This document shows positions 56,354 to 64,000 of a stretch of DNA of 64,000 bases, piece after piece (position 1 is the first letter of the stretch; each line of letters opens with the position of its first letter). The stretch covers positions 172,501 to 236,500 of the forward strand of contig NC_090144.1 in the NCBI RefSeq assembly GCF_017916325.1, given 5' to 3'. The translations under genes were made by a program, and so were the position numbers. Source of the DNA: Leishmania martiniquensis. Lineage: Eukaryota > Euglenozoa > Kinetoplastea > Trypanosomatida > Trypanosomatidae. The notes under the pieces are model-generated. The model saw only the letters and a program-made list of their open reading frames with translations. It searched no databases and had not been told where the DNA came from.

Positions 56354-58343
56354 CCGCCAGCATCGTCACTACAGCCGTGATCGATCAAATTGAGCATGCG
56401 TTCTCGCGCCGGCCACCCTGCCCCTCTCTTCCAGACTCCTTTCTTCTCCTCCCCGCCACCTGCTCTTCCACAAGAAGTTCGAGGGGAGGGGGAGGCGCAC
56501 AGACGGATCGCTGCGGAGGAAAGTGCCACGAGCGGGCCTCCATCAATACCGCGTGGGACGCGAGGCAGAGAGGGGAAACGGAAAAAAAAAGGTGGCCGGA
56601 AGTGAGAAGTGCCTCCGGCCACCGCTCTCCCTCCTATCCTGGAGTAGTAGCGCAACGCTTCTTAGCTCGCATCCACCACCACCGCCTCTCACTTTCTCTC
56701 TTCGCCCGCCGATATCGCTCACTGACGCGCTCATCCCCTTTCATCTCTCTCCCTCCTCACTACACCACCGGTGTTCTCATGACCCCCTCTTCTCCTTCAC
56801 GTTGATTTCCTGCGCTGTGTCTCTCTGTGTGTGCATTTGTGCGTCAGTACGTTTCATGTATACATGTACACACGCGCCGTCGTTGCCTCATCGACTTGTT
56901 TCGCTGCTCGATGTGTTTTTTTGGGAGCGGCCGGTGCTGCTGTCTCCTCTTCTTTCCTGTTGTGGCTTCCGCCTGCGCACAGAGGGGCACTGGAAGAGGG
57001 AGAGATGCAGAGGCGGGGTGAGCGTGTGTGTGTGTGTGCGGTGCCGTCCTGATGTATGTGAAGTACGTATGTGCGTTCCCTTTTTCTTCTTGTTGCTGAA
57101 ATGCGTTTCGCGCGTTGGCGTCGCCCAGTGAATCGCCTCTCCCTTTGTGCCCCCACCACCACCACCCTCCTCAAGTCAGCATCGGCTACGGACGTGCTAC
57201 GATGCTCCCTGCTGAGGTCGAAGCGCCGTGGATGGTGGTGTCTCGAAGCAACGGTGAGGCGGGCGGAGAGGGGTAGCGTTCGAGTGTAGCTGGTGGTTAT
57301 CTCGCTCGCTCGCTGCTTGTGCGTACCTCGATGTTGGTGGGCGCGGGCATGCGCGCATGGCGCTCCGAGGCAGGAGCACCCCCTCCCTTCTCTTCCTCCG
57401 CCTCACTGCATCAGAGCCCTCGAAGATGACGGCGAGGTGCTCCCATGTCCTTAGTTTACTTGATGTATGCGTTTATGTTGCCCTGCATTACTTATCTTTG
57501 CCATGATGGGATATCCGGTGATGGACGTCGGAGCCGCAGTGAGCGTGCCCATCGAAAGAAAGGCCGGTATCCAGCGAGCAGGGTCAATGCTAGCAACGGC
57601 GTCTCGTGGAGTGCAGAGCGCACACCGTTGTGACGGTAAGGTGCCCCAGAGGGAAAGGAAGAAGGGGAGAGGAGGTTGTTGCGGCAATCGCAGTGAGTGC
57701 TGCATCCGTACACCCACGAAGGGCAACGAAACTCTTTTTACCCTGCGCGGCATTTACCTCCGTCTCGCTCCGCCCGCCCCTTTCCTCCCCTCATCCTACG
57801 CACTGTAGACCTTTCAGCAACGCCATAGCATCAGCAGCCCCCCTCTCCTTCCCGCGCGGATGTCCATGTTAGACTATTTCTCTTCCGCTCTTTTTGTTTT
57901 TCTTGCCTGGCCCACACATTGCGTGCGCACCTCTACTCCCCTCTGCTCTCCACTCCCTTCCGTGCCTGCCGTCCGTGCCTCCCTCTGCCTCTGCCTCTCT
58001 GCCTCTCTCTCTCCGCGGGTCCGCATCTTGGCTCTATGCCCTGAGATTTTGTGCACGTCTGCATCGGGCCCTGTGTGTGTGTGTGTCTGTCAGAGCGGGA
58101 AGGGGCATCCCCCAATCAGCTCTCTTTTTCTCTTTCTCGCTTCGGGCCCGCCCCCCCCACACACACACACACCGTGAGAGGCACGCTACATTTGAAGAAG
58201 AGGCCCCGCCCCGCCCCGTACCGGACGCCCCCAACCCCTGCGCTGCTGTACATGAGAGAAAACATTCGCGAGACAGCCACGGTCAGCAAACATGGAGCGT
58301 ACCGCATCCGAGGCCAACTACTACTACTACACACAGAGCACCG
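56354..58343. other. Intergenic region upstream of dual-specificity phosphatase gene
   Basis: A 2.0-kb spacer with no convincing gene. It holds C/T tracts, GT tracts near 57018-57032 and 58074-58087, and a CA tract at 58160-58172. A 113-codon frame at 57467-57808 has a hydrophobic start but no family features, and I do not support it. Confidence 0.6.
58120..58178 (+). promoter_or_regulatory. Candidate trans-splice acceptor for dual-specificity phosphatase
   Basis: A T/C-rich tract (58120-58145), a C-run and a CA tract are followed by AG at 58177-58178, about 165 nt before the chosen ATG 58344. Confidence 0.4.
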
Positions 58344-59966
58344 ATGGTCGACTTCGCTGAGCGAGAGGAACGCCTGTTTGCCTGTCTCGAGGCCTTCCTG
58401 CATGCCTGGGCGGATGGGGAGCGAGAAATGGATAGAGTGGAGGCGACGTCATCTGCGACAACAGCAGCGGCAGTCGCCCGAGAAGACGAACTGCTTCATA
58501 ACACCAGTGCGCATCCCCGTCTAGTACTCCATGCGAGCGGCGGTGATGCGGCATCGAACGCGACTGCTCGAGTCGAGGCCCCGTCGGCACCATCGTATAA
58601 CTATCTCACCCATTTTCCTCCCCACCTTCCGAGCCCGCTGCCACGCAGCTTTAGGCCCAATGAGATAATGCCTGGCATCTATCTTGGATCGCAGAGTGAC
58701 GTAGGCACCAACATGCTCGAACTAGCACAACGCCTTCGTACTGTGTCGACCTGTACACGCGAGGCTGTATCGTACCCCGCCTGTCGCTTGTGGCAGCGCC
58801 TCGTGCTACTCGTGCGCGCCTGCCCACTAAAGGGGATTGTCGCACCACGACTGGAGCTGCACGTGGCGCGGCGTTGCGATGGCAAGCGGCGCTCTCGCCT
58901 TCCCAGAGCCAAAATCACCCCCGCCGCCGCCGCCATGCACAGCGGGCAGCGCCCTGGCGCGGGCATGACGGCGGCGCCGACTGACGAGGACGTGGTGGTT
59001 ATCCACATGTCACTAAGTGAGGTGTACAAGCGCTTGTGTGCGATGGTGGCGCAGATGTCAGTGGGCGCGGTGCTTACAGCGGGCCTCAGCCGCGCAGATG
59101 TCGCGGATTCCAGAGAAGGCAAAGTCACTCACAACTTCGGATCCAGCACCGGCGCCTCCTCAAGCGCCACATCCTCCGGCGTTAGCGCCATTGCAAAGTG
59201 GCTCTGTCCAGACTCGCCGCTCTCATCGCCGTCGCGGAGTGCGTCACCGGCTAGAGAGGACGCTGCGTATGTCCCGCCCGGCTGCACACCGGCGGACCGG
59301 CATGTGTTTGTCAACGCGATGCAGTGTATGTTGATGGAGGAGGTCTCGGCGCACATACCCGCGGGCGCTGCACCAAAGGAGGAGGAGGCGCACCGGCACA
59401 ACAACACGGGGGAGCTTCGCTACTGGCGCCTCACACTCCCCATTACCGACTCCCCTGCGACTCGCATTCAGCACTGCATTCCCATGACTAATCTAATCAT
59501 GCACGCTGCGCTCACACTTGGAGAGAAGCAGCAGGGGCGTGTGTGGCTGCGAGGGGGGCCACGAGAAGGGGTCAGCAGCAGCGCCCCCCCGAGCGAGGGC
59601 CGCGCTGTGGTGGCGGTCGACGGCGAAGGGAGCGCGAGTGGGAATGTGCAAACTTCCACCGCCGAAGCCACACTCTTTCCCTGTGTGGCTGTGCACTGCC
59701 AAGCCGGCAAGTCACGCTCCGTCGCCTTCGTGGCCGCCTTCCTCATGGAGGAATGGATGTGGTGGTACCGCGGTTGTTATCCCCTCCTCACTGCAGTCGC
59801 GGGCGCTTTTACGGCAGAGCAGAGTCGTCGGCAAGGCGGCATCGCGCGGCGCCTGGTCGACCACATTCTGTGGCACGTGCGTCGTCGGCGCCTGTGCATC
59901 GACATGAACGTCGGCTTTGACACGCAACTGTGGGGAATGATGTGCGGCTTTCTGCGAAGTGTCTGA
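58344..59966 (+). CDS. Dual-specificity protein phosphatase with insertions
   Basis: The protein has 540 residues from ATG 58344; an upstream in-frame extension is Ser/His/Pro-rich and looks like UTR. The DSP fold begins at IMPGIYLGSQSDVGTN (about 108-125), the usual first strand and helix (I-x-P-x-L-Y-L-G-S). The catalytic loop is HCQAGKSRSVAFVAAFLMEE, with Cys452 and Arg458. The likely general acid is Asp369 in LTLPITDSPATRI. Around 230 residues of inserted sequence split the core, both after the first helix and between Asp and Cys (83 residues instead of about 30). The enzyme would dephosphorylate phospho-Tyr/Ser/Thr proteins or possibly lipids; the target is unknown. The catalytic residues are intact, so activity is plausible. 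No localisation signal is seen. Confidence 0.8.
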   Translation: MVDFAEREERLFACLEAFLHAWADGEREMDRVEATSSATTAAAVAREDELLHNTSAHPRLVLHASGGDAASNATARVEAPSAPSYNYLTHFPPHLPSPLPRSFRPNEIMPGIYLGSQSDVGTNMLELAQRLRTVSTCTREAVSYPACRLWQRLVLLVRACPLKGIVAPRLELHVARRCDGKRRSRLPRAKITPAAAAMHSGQRPGAGMTAAPTDEDVVVIHMSLSEVYKRLCAMVAQMSVGAVLTAGLSRADVADSREGKVTHNFGSSTGASSSATSSGVSAIAKWLCPDSPLSSPSRSASPAREDAAYVPPGCTPADRHVFVNAMQCMLMEEVSAHIPAGAAPKEEEAHRHNNTGELRYWRLTLPITDSPATRIQHCIPMTNLIMHAALTLGEKQQGRVWLRGGPREGVSSSAPPSEGRAVVAVDGEGSASGNVQTSTAEATLFPCVAVHCQAGKSRSVAFVAAFLMEEWMWWYRGCYPLLTAVAGAFTAEQSRRQGGIARRLVDHILWHVRRRRLCIDMNVGFDTQLWGMMCGFLRSV

Positions 59967-60916
59967 CCACAACTCTATAGAGAGAGAGGGAGAGAGAAAA
60001 AAGGGGGGCGTTAACGAGGAAAAAAAAGTGAGTGCACCTGCGACTGCCTCGTGGCAGGCCTGACGGCCGGCTGGCACCTGTTGGACTCGCTTTTGTGCAC
60101 CTGCGCGCGCACCCCTCTGCATGGGCGTCAGGCTCTCTCCGCTGCGCTGCACATCACCTCACAGCTTCACCGTCCCCCGTCCCCATGTCTGGCACCGCAA
60201 CAACCAGCGATAAGCGCGCGCAAGAGAGAGAGAGCGCGAGAAAGGAGGACCGGAGCAGAGGGAAGCGGGCGGGCGAACGATGTAGGCAGGATTTCGGTGT
60301 CGTAGCAGCGGCTCTCGCGCTCCGCGCCCCACCCTCTAAATGCTTCAAGCCAAAAGCAGCCCACCACGAGCGGTGGGCAAGCCGAGCTGCCCACCGGTGG
60401 AACGTAGAAGCGCCGCCGGCACTTTCTCTTGCGCGTCCCCTCCCTCCTCCAGCGCATCAATTCACATAACTCCTCATCATCATCTCTCCCTCTCTCTCTC
60501 TCTTCTTTGTACACCGCCCTCTCTTCATGGGTGATTTGGTCATCCGCTCTATTGCCAACACGTACACGCGCACATGTCTGTGCAGCGCCTTGCTGCTGCT
60601 CGCTTCTTAGCGATACGTTGTGTTTCTTTTTTTTTCTCTTGTTGATTGTCCCCGACCCTCCACCCCCACCCCTTCTCTGCGGCAGTGGCACTTCCAACAA
60701 TTCGAACGGTGCCTCTTCATCGGCTTTCCACGGCCGGGCATCATAGAGAGAGAGAGGCACACACATACGCGTTCGTGCGCACAGTGCCTCTCACTCGCGC
60801 TTCTCTTTGTTTGTGTATGTTGCCACTGTGGCGGCTGCTGTCGCTGCTGTGCACCTCTCTTCTGGTCAAATCCTTTTTGTTAGGTTTTCTTTCATCAGCC
60901 GCAGACACGGCACCTC
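59967..60916. other. Intergenic region DSP to histidine phosphatase gene
   Basis: A 950-bp spacer with no supportable gene. It contains GA-rich purine stretches (59980-60000, 60218-60260), T-runs near 60622-60635 and C/T tracts. Confidence 0.6.
60853..60898 (+). promoter_or_regulatory. Candidate trans-splice acceptor for histidine phosphatase
   Basis: An interrupted T/C stretch (60853-60893) ends in TTTCATCAG, with AG at 60897-60898, about 18 nt before ATG 60917. Confidence 0.4.
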
Positions 60917-61849
60917 ATGCCTCCGGCGCACATCTTCATTGGCCGCCATAGCGAGCGGGTGGATCACAAGAATCCCGAGTTCGCGAAGACATACAGCCGC
61001 CCGCACGACTCGCCGATCACCCAAGCCGGCGTCGTCCTGGCGGAAAAACTGGGCGAGTACCTGGTCGACCACTACCACGTCGACCCCGCCGAGGTTGTCA
61101 TCATCACTTCCCCTCTGCTGCGCTGCGTGCAGACCTCCAACGGAATCGTTGTCGGCGCCCTCCGCGCGGCGGCGGCGAGCGCGACAGTTAGCACGATTCC
61201 TGTGTACCTTGAGCCCGCCATCATGGAGGGCTCGCACTGGATGTTCTTCGACATGCGCAACAACCCATCCGTGGTGGAGCCGAACGACGGCGCGTTCCAT
61301 TGCCCAGAGCCCGTGTATAACGACGCAGCATTCCACCGCGCCAGTACCTCGCCACACGTGCAGCTAGAGAATCCGTTCCCCTTGCACCCCGCTCCGATAT
61401 TCAGAGTGGAAGATAACAAGCTCGTCGATTCGAGCTTTCCGGGGCGGTGCGCTCAAGGCGCCAAGAAGCTGCTGACGGTCTCGGCGCTCGACGGCAAGAC
61501 GGTGGTGCTGGTGGCGCACGGCGAGACGGTGATGCACGCGCTGCATGCGATGAAGGGCTCGAATACGGTTTCTGAGATGGACAGCCCGGCCTACACTGGG
61601 TTTGTGCACATCACCTGCAAAATCAGCGGGGGGAGAGACGCGGGTAGCCGTCGAGTTCGAACCCTTCGGGACACCTCACCTCCCCACGGAGCCGAGGGAG
61701 GGGTAGCGCCGCACGAGAAGAGGAAAGTATTAGTGCCGACGCAGGCCTTCTCACGTAGCCGCGCCCGTTTCCTTCCTACCAACGAGCAGGTGCCGGCAGC
61801 AGTTGTCATGAAGCGTGGATGCTATCACCCAATCTCCCGGCGTATGTGA
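60917..61849 (+). CDS. Histidine phosphatase (PGAM-like), probable 3' frameshift
   Basis: The frame encodes 310 residues. It starts with IFIGRHSERVD (catalytic His11 in R-H-S-E), then HDSPITQAG, then IITSPLLRCVQTS (phosphate-pocket Arg), and later VVLVAHGETVMHAL (second catalytic His201). This is the histidine phosphatase superfamily, closest in style to the Sts/UBASH3-type phosphatases rather than glycolytic mutase. After residue 238 a run of six G (61628-61633) is followed by Arg/Ser-rich sequence unlike the family. Dropping one G gives a different frame that reads VAVEFEPFGTPHLP and ends at 61706, a more natural C-terminus. So either the gene carries a 1-nt insertion, the sequence has an error, or the C-terminus is novel. 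The downstream neighbour of the stop is a SIDER-like copy in the presumed 3' UTR. Confidence 0.78.
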   Translation: MPPAHIFIGRHSERVDHKNPEFAKTYSRPHDSPITQAGVVLAEKLGEYLVDHYHVDPAEVVIITSPLLRCVQTSNGIVVGALRAAAASATVSTIPVYLEPAIMEGSHWMFFDMRNNPSVVEPNDGAFHCPEPVYNDAAFHRASTSPHVQLENPFPLHPAPIFRVEDNKLVDSSFPGRCAQGAKKLLTVSALDGKTVVLVAHGETVMHALHAMKGSNTVSEMDSPAYTGFVHITCKISGGRDAGSRRVRTLRDTSPPHGAEGGVAPHEKRKVLVPTQAFSRSRARFLPTNEQVPAAVVMKRGCYHPISRRM

Positions 61850-62478
61850 CTGAATGGGTACGTGTTCGGGGGGCAGAGAGGTAAGATCACCACGGCATCC
61901 TCTCTGAGCTTTCTCACGCGCTATTTCTGTTTTCGTCGTTGCCCTTCAGCCCGGTTGCCTTCAGGTGTCCCACTGCACACCCACACACTGTGTGTGAGAG
62001 AAACAGAGAGACTGTCGAAGCCCCCGAGAGCTCTCGTCCTCTTTGGGCTCTGTTTATTTTTTCTGACGTGTCGAGCCCACATTGGTGGGGGACGACAGTG
62101 CTGGCGCTGCCGTTGTCTCTGCCTATGCTTCCGCACGTGGTAGTGTGAGCATATTTTTGTGCTGAAACGGAAATAGGACGCATGGGTGGACGAGAAGGGC
62201 GACCATGTACACAGTGTGGAGCATCCAAAGCATGGCAGCGCTATAAAACGGATGAAGAGGAGGGGGCAACGATGACGCCCTCGAAAAAAGAAAAGAGATG
62301 CATTCCCACTCGACCAACCACCGCCGACTGCGTGTGCGGCCCCTTGTAGAATCAAGTCTCTCGTCCTCTCGAGCGGGGAGAGGGAGGAGCGAGAGGTGCG
62401 CGCGCGTTTGACTCTCTGCATGATTTCCATTCGCACGTGCCTCGTGTTCGCTTCTTTGCTTCTTGTCGCTCTCTCTCT

Positions 62479-62928
62479 CCCCCTGATGGTGCTTCGGGGA
62501 CACCTCACGGCGTGGCATCCCACGGGCCCCATACCTGGCTCTGCGCGGGGACGCTAAAGCAGTCCCCCACCACCACCACCCCTTCCCCCCCTCCGCCAAT
62601 GCCGAGCCGCCCTTAGCGCTGGCGTGGCCGAGTGCCCGCGGCGTCGTGCGAATGCGAAGCGATGTATCTCTACGGATGCCGGCGGTCATGGCCTGCATGG
62701 CGCTGCGCCGGAGCGACCTGCGACTGTGAGCACATCTGCGCCATCTGCGGCATGGGCAGTGTGCGTGTGCGTCTGTGGTGGGGAGGGGGGGGAAGGGAAG
62801 GGGGGCCCGAGCTACCACCCTCACCCACCCACGGAGTGAGGTTTGAGGCAGTGGCTGGGCTGGGGGGGGCATTCGACTCGTGTGATGCTGTGTCAGAGAG
62901 GTGGACGCGTTGACATGAAAGCGTCTGT
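62479..62928 (+). mobile_element. SIDER-like retroposon, copy D
   Basis: A 450-bp element, identical to copy C at 51331-51779 apart from one extra G in the G-run (62785-62792). Both lack the 83-bp segment found in copies A and B. Flanks differ at once on both sides, and no clear target-site duplication is seen. It lies in sense orientation about 630 nt downstream of the histidine phosphatase stop, so it probably belongs to that 3' UTR. Confidence 0.75.
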
Positions 62929-63006
62929 GTCGGTGCATCCTTTACACACAGATGCGCGTGCACGCCCTCACTCCCTGTCTGCAGGGCGCTGTCCTCTGCG
63001 GTTTCT

Positions 63007-63039
<33 letters not shown>

Positions 63040-63040
63040 C
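63007..63040. repeat. GT dinucleotide tract
   Basis: A 34-nt GT tract, interrupted by one extra T, is the longest dinucleotide run I see in the window. It lies about 80 nt after copy D and about 300 nt before the acceptor of the next gene. Confidence 0.8.
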
Positions 63041-63341
63041 TCGGATGCGATACAGAACACGCCATCCCAGCAGAGGAAAGGTAAATCGAATACAGATAAA
63101 ACTGCTCTCCCATTGGAGGAGGCGGCGGAGGAGGAAGGTGGCGCTGGCGGTCGTCCTCGCAGGGCAGATGGCCAGTGAAAGAGGGCGGCGCCACCACAAT
63201 GCTCACTTCTCTCTCGGATGTCATTCGCCTTTACCCCCCACACACCAACACACACACACGCCACCATCCATCCTTCTTCCCTCCCTTCCTGCGTCTTCGA
63301 GGGGCTTCGTGGGCCGGGTGAACACCACCAACACACCAAAG

Positions 63342-63364
63342 CCCCCCTCTCTCTCTCTCCAAAG
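63342..63364 (+). promoter_or_regulatory. Candidate trans-splice acceptor for CULT gene
   Basis: A C/T tract (63342-63360) is followed by AAAG, with AG at 63363-63364, 84 nt before ATG 63448. Confidence 0.45.
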
Positions 63365-63447
63365 AAGAAACCGCACAAGAAGGTCGACCTCACGCGAGCG
63401 TGCAATCGCCTGTGCTGTCACTCTCTCTCACACACAGCTCTACCCAT

Positions 63448-64000
63448 ATGGACGCACCGGAGCTCTTCTCGTCCACATCCTCCGCCTCCGTCCCTATTGG
63501 CCCGTCTGACACCGTGGAAGTTCTTCTCTGTGACAGCTGTCAATGCCCTATTGCCTCGCTGTGGGACATATTGCCGGCGGAGGCAGCGGTTCCTGCGTGG
63601 AAGGAGCACGTTTACAGCTACAAGCTGGACCTTTTTGCGAACGGATCGCCGCCGATACAAGCTTATAGTGCCACGAATGCGAGCGCACGTCGGTTCGATC
63701 TGGTGCGCTTATCACCGCATGTGACGGTGCATCGAGCCTTTACGTCTAGCGGCGCAACTTCACCGCTTGTTTCGGATTACTCTCGTTCGTACAACACGGG
63801 TGCCTCAACGACTCCCGCTGCAGCCGCCGACGCGGAGGCGTGCGAAGGGCGAGTGCACGTCGAAGATGCCTCTACTACGCTTCACGCTCCACCCTTTGTG
63901 GAGTGCGACACGAGCATCTACGTCTCCGAGCACTCCTTCTTCCCTGGCTATGCGTGGTGCTTCTGCAACTGTAGCAACTGCGGCGCCTTCCTGGGATGGG
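63448..64000 (+). CDS. CULT-domain protein (cereblon-type fold), 3' end outside window
   Basis: The first 184 residues are present; the frame is open to the window edge. Residue pattern and spacing match the CULT domain of cereblon, the thalidomide-binding fold. A first Cys pair, LLCDSC (Cys28, Cys31), is followed much later by EHSFFPGYAWCFCNCSNC and GAFLGW. His162, Phe164, Trp170 and Trp184 align by spacing with human cereblon His378, Trp380, Trp386 and Trp400. Cys175 and Cys178 align with the second zinc pair. The central part (about 70-150) is an Ala/Ser/Thr-rich insertion. There is no Lon-type N-terminal domain and no obvious signal peptide, so it is not a full cereblon. One cage Trp is Phe. 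The natural ligand of such proteins is thought to be a cyclic-imide or uridine-like group; that is family knowledge, not seen here. Confidence 0.78.
   Translation, partial: MDAPELFSSTSSASVPIGPSDTVEVLLCDSCQCPIASLWDILPAEAAVPAWKEHVYSYKLDLFANGSPPIQAYSATNASARRFDLVRLSPHVTVHRAFTSSGATSPLVSDYSRSYNTGASTTPAAAADAEACEGRVHVEDASTTLHAPPFVECDTSIYVSEHSFFPGYAWCFCNCSNCGAFLGW

Larger units (their letters stand above)
61850..63447. other. Intergenic region with SIDER-like copy D
   Basis: A 1.6-kb spacer with no supportable gene. Copy D fills 62479-62928, and a long GT tract lies at 63007-63040. The 271-codon minus-strand frame at 62123-62938 is the antisense of the repeat. Confidence 0.6.

Noticed and set aside
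57467..57808. Small 113-codon frame with hydrophobic start
   Set aside because: No splice acceptor specific to it and no recognisable features; composition is like the surrounding spacer.
61645..61665. TTCGAA-containing sequence resembling a tRNA B box
   Set aside because: No matching A box or cloverleaf upstream, and it lies at the end of the histidine phosphatase coding region.
61664..61680. Short match between the end of the histidine phosphatase gene and the 5' part of the repeat (CTTCGG-GACACCTCAC)
   Set aside because: Only about 16 bases match and similarity stops on both sides, so it is probably chance rather than an element-derived C-terminus.
62123..62938. 271-codon minus-strand open frame
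   Set aside because: It is antisense to repeat copy D and opposite to every other gene in the window; no family motif.
1..64000. CRISPR arrays, insertion sequences, operons
   Set aside because: The sequence is eukaryotic in all respects; no regularly spaced repeats or transposase genes are present.

Overview
The window reads as nuclear DNA of a trypanosomatid, most likely Leishmania or a close relative in the Leishmaniinae. The evidence is as follows. Sixteen long intronless genes all lie on the + strand. They are separated by 0.5-2.8 kb spacers full of polypyrimidine tracts followed by AG, which look like trans-splice acceptors, and of CA/GT and TA microsatellites. Coding sequence is GC-rich, and proteins carry long Ala/Ser/Gly/Gln-rich insertions. 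Several spacers contain copies of a ~450-bp dispersed repeat that I read as SIDER-type degenerate retroposons. I see no bacterial-style promoters, operons, ribosome binding sites or CRISPR arrays, and no convincing RNA gene. The whole window fits inside one directional, polycistronically transcribed gene cluster.

Layout. 888-3959: CDC14-type phosphatase. 5596-6966: Plus-3 domain plus RING finger protein. 8475-10388: Bardet-Biedl protein BBS8. 11451-14552: coiled-coil protein. 15395-24493: giant MON2-like Golgi/endosome trafficking protein. 25791-27752: PP1-like Ser/Thr phosphatase with a long N-terminal extension. 30468-32612: inward-rectifier-type K+ channel without the canonical filter sequence, matching the trypanosome IRK acidocalcisome channel. 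33188-34420: LOA1/Vps66-like lysophospholipid acyltransferase. 34973-39895: large unknown protein. 40763-42004: FCP1/TIM50-like HAD-fold protein lacking the catalytic aspartates. 42760-45078: unknown conserved-looking protein. 47891-50899: leucine-rich repeat protein. 52982-56353: low-complexity unknown. 58344-59966: dual-specificity phosphatase. 60917-61849: histidine phosphatase (PGAM-like) with a probable 3' frameshift. 63448 to the window end: start of a CULT (cereblon-type, thalidomide-binding fold) protein, truncated by the window edge.

The genes are not a functional operon; in trypanosomatids neighbours are co-transcribed but processed and regulated individually, mainly through UTRs. 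Two themes stand out. Five of sixteen genes have phosphatase folds. Several encode membrane or cilium/endomembrane functions (BBS8, MON2, IRK channel, LOA1-like acyltransferase).

The most interesting items are the signature-free K+ channel, the Plus-3/RING fusion, the CULT protein with one of the three aromatic-cage tryptophans changed to Phe, two virtually identical SIDER-like copies 11 kb apart sharing an 83-bp deletion, a G-run frameshift in the histidine phosphatase, and a perfect 28-bp palindrome upstream of BBS8. All family assignments come from reading motifs by eye; no database search was run.
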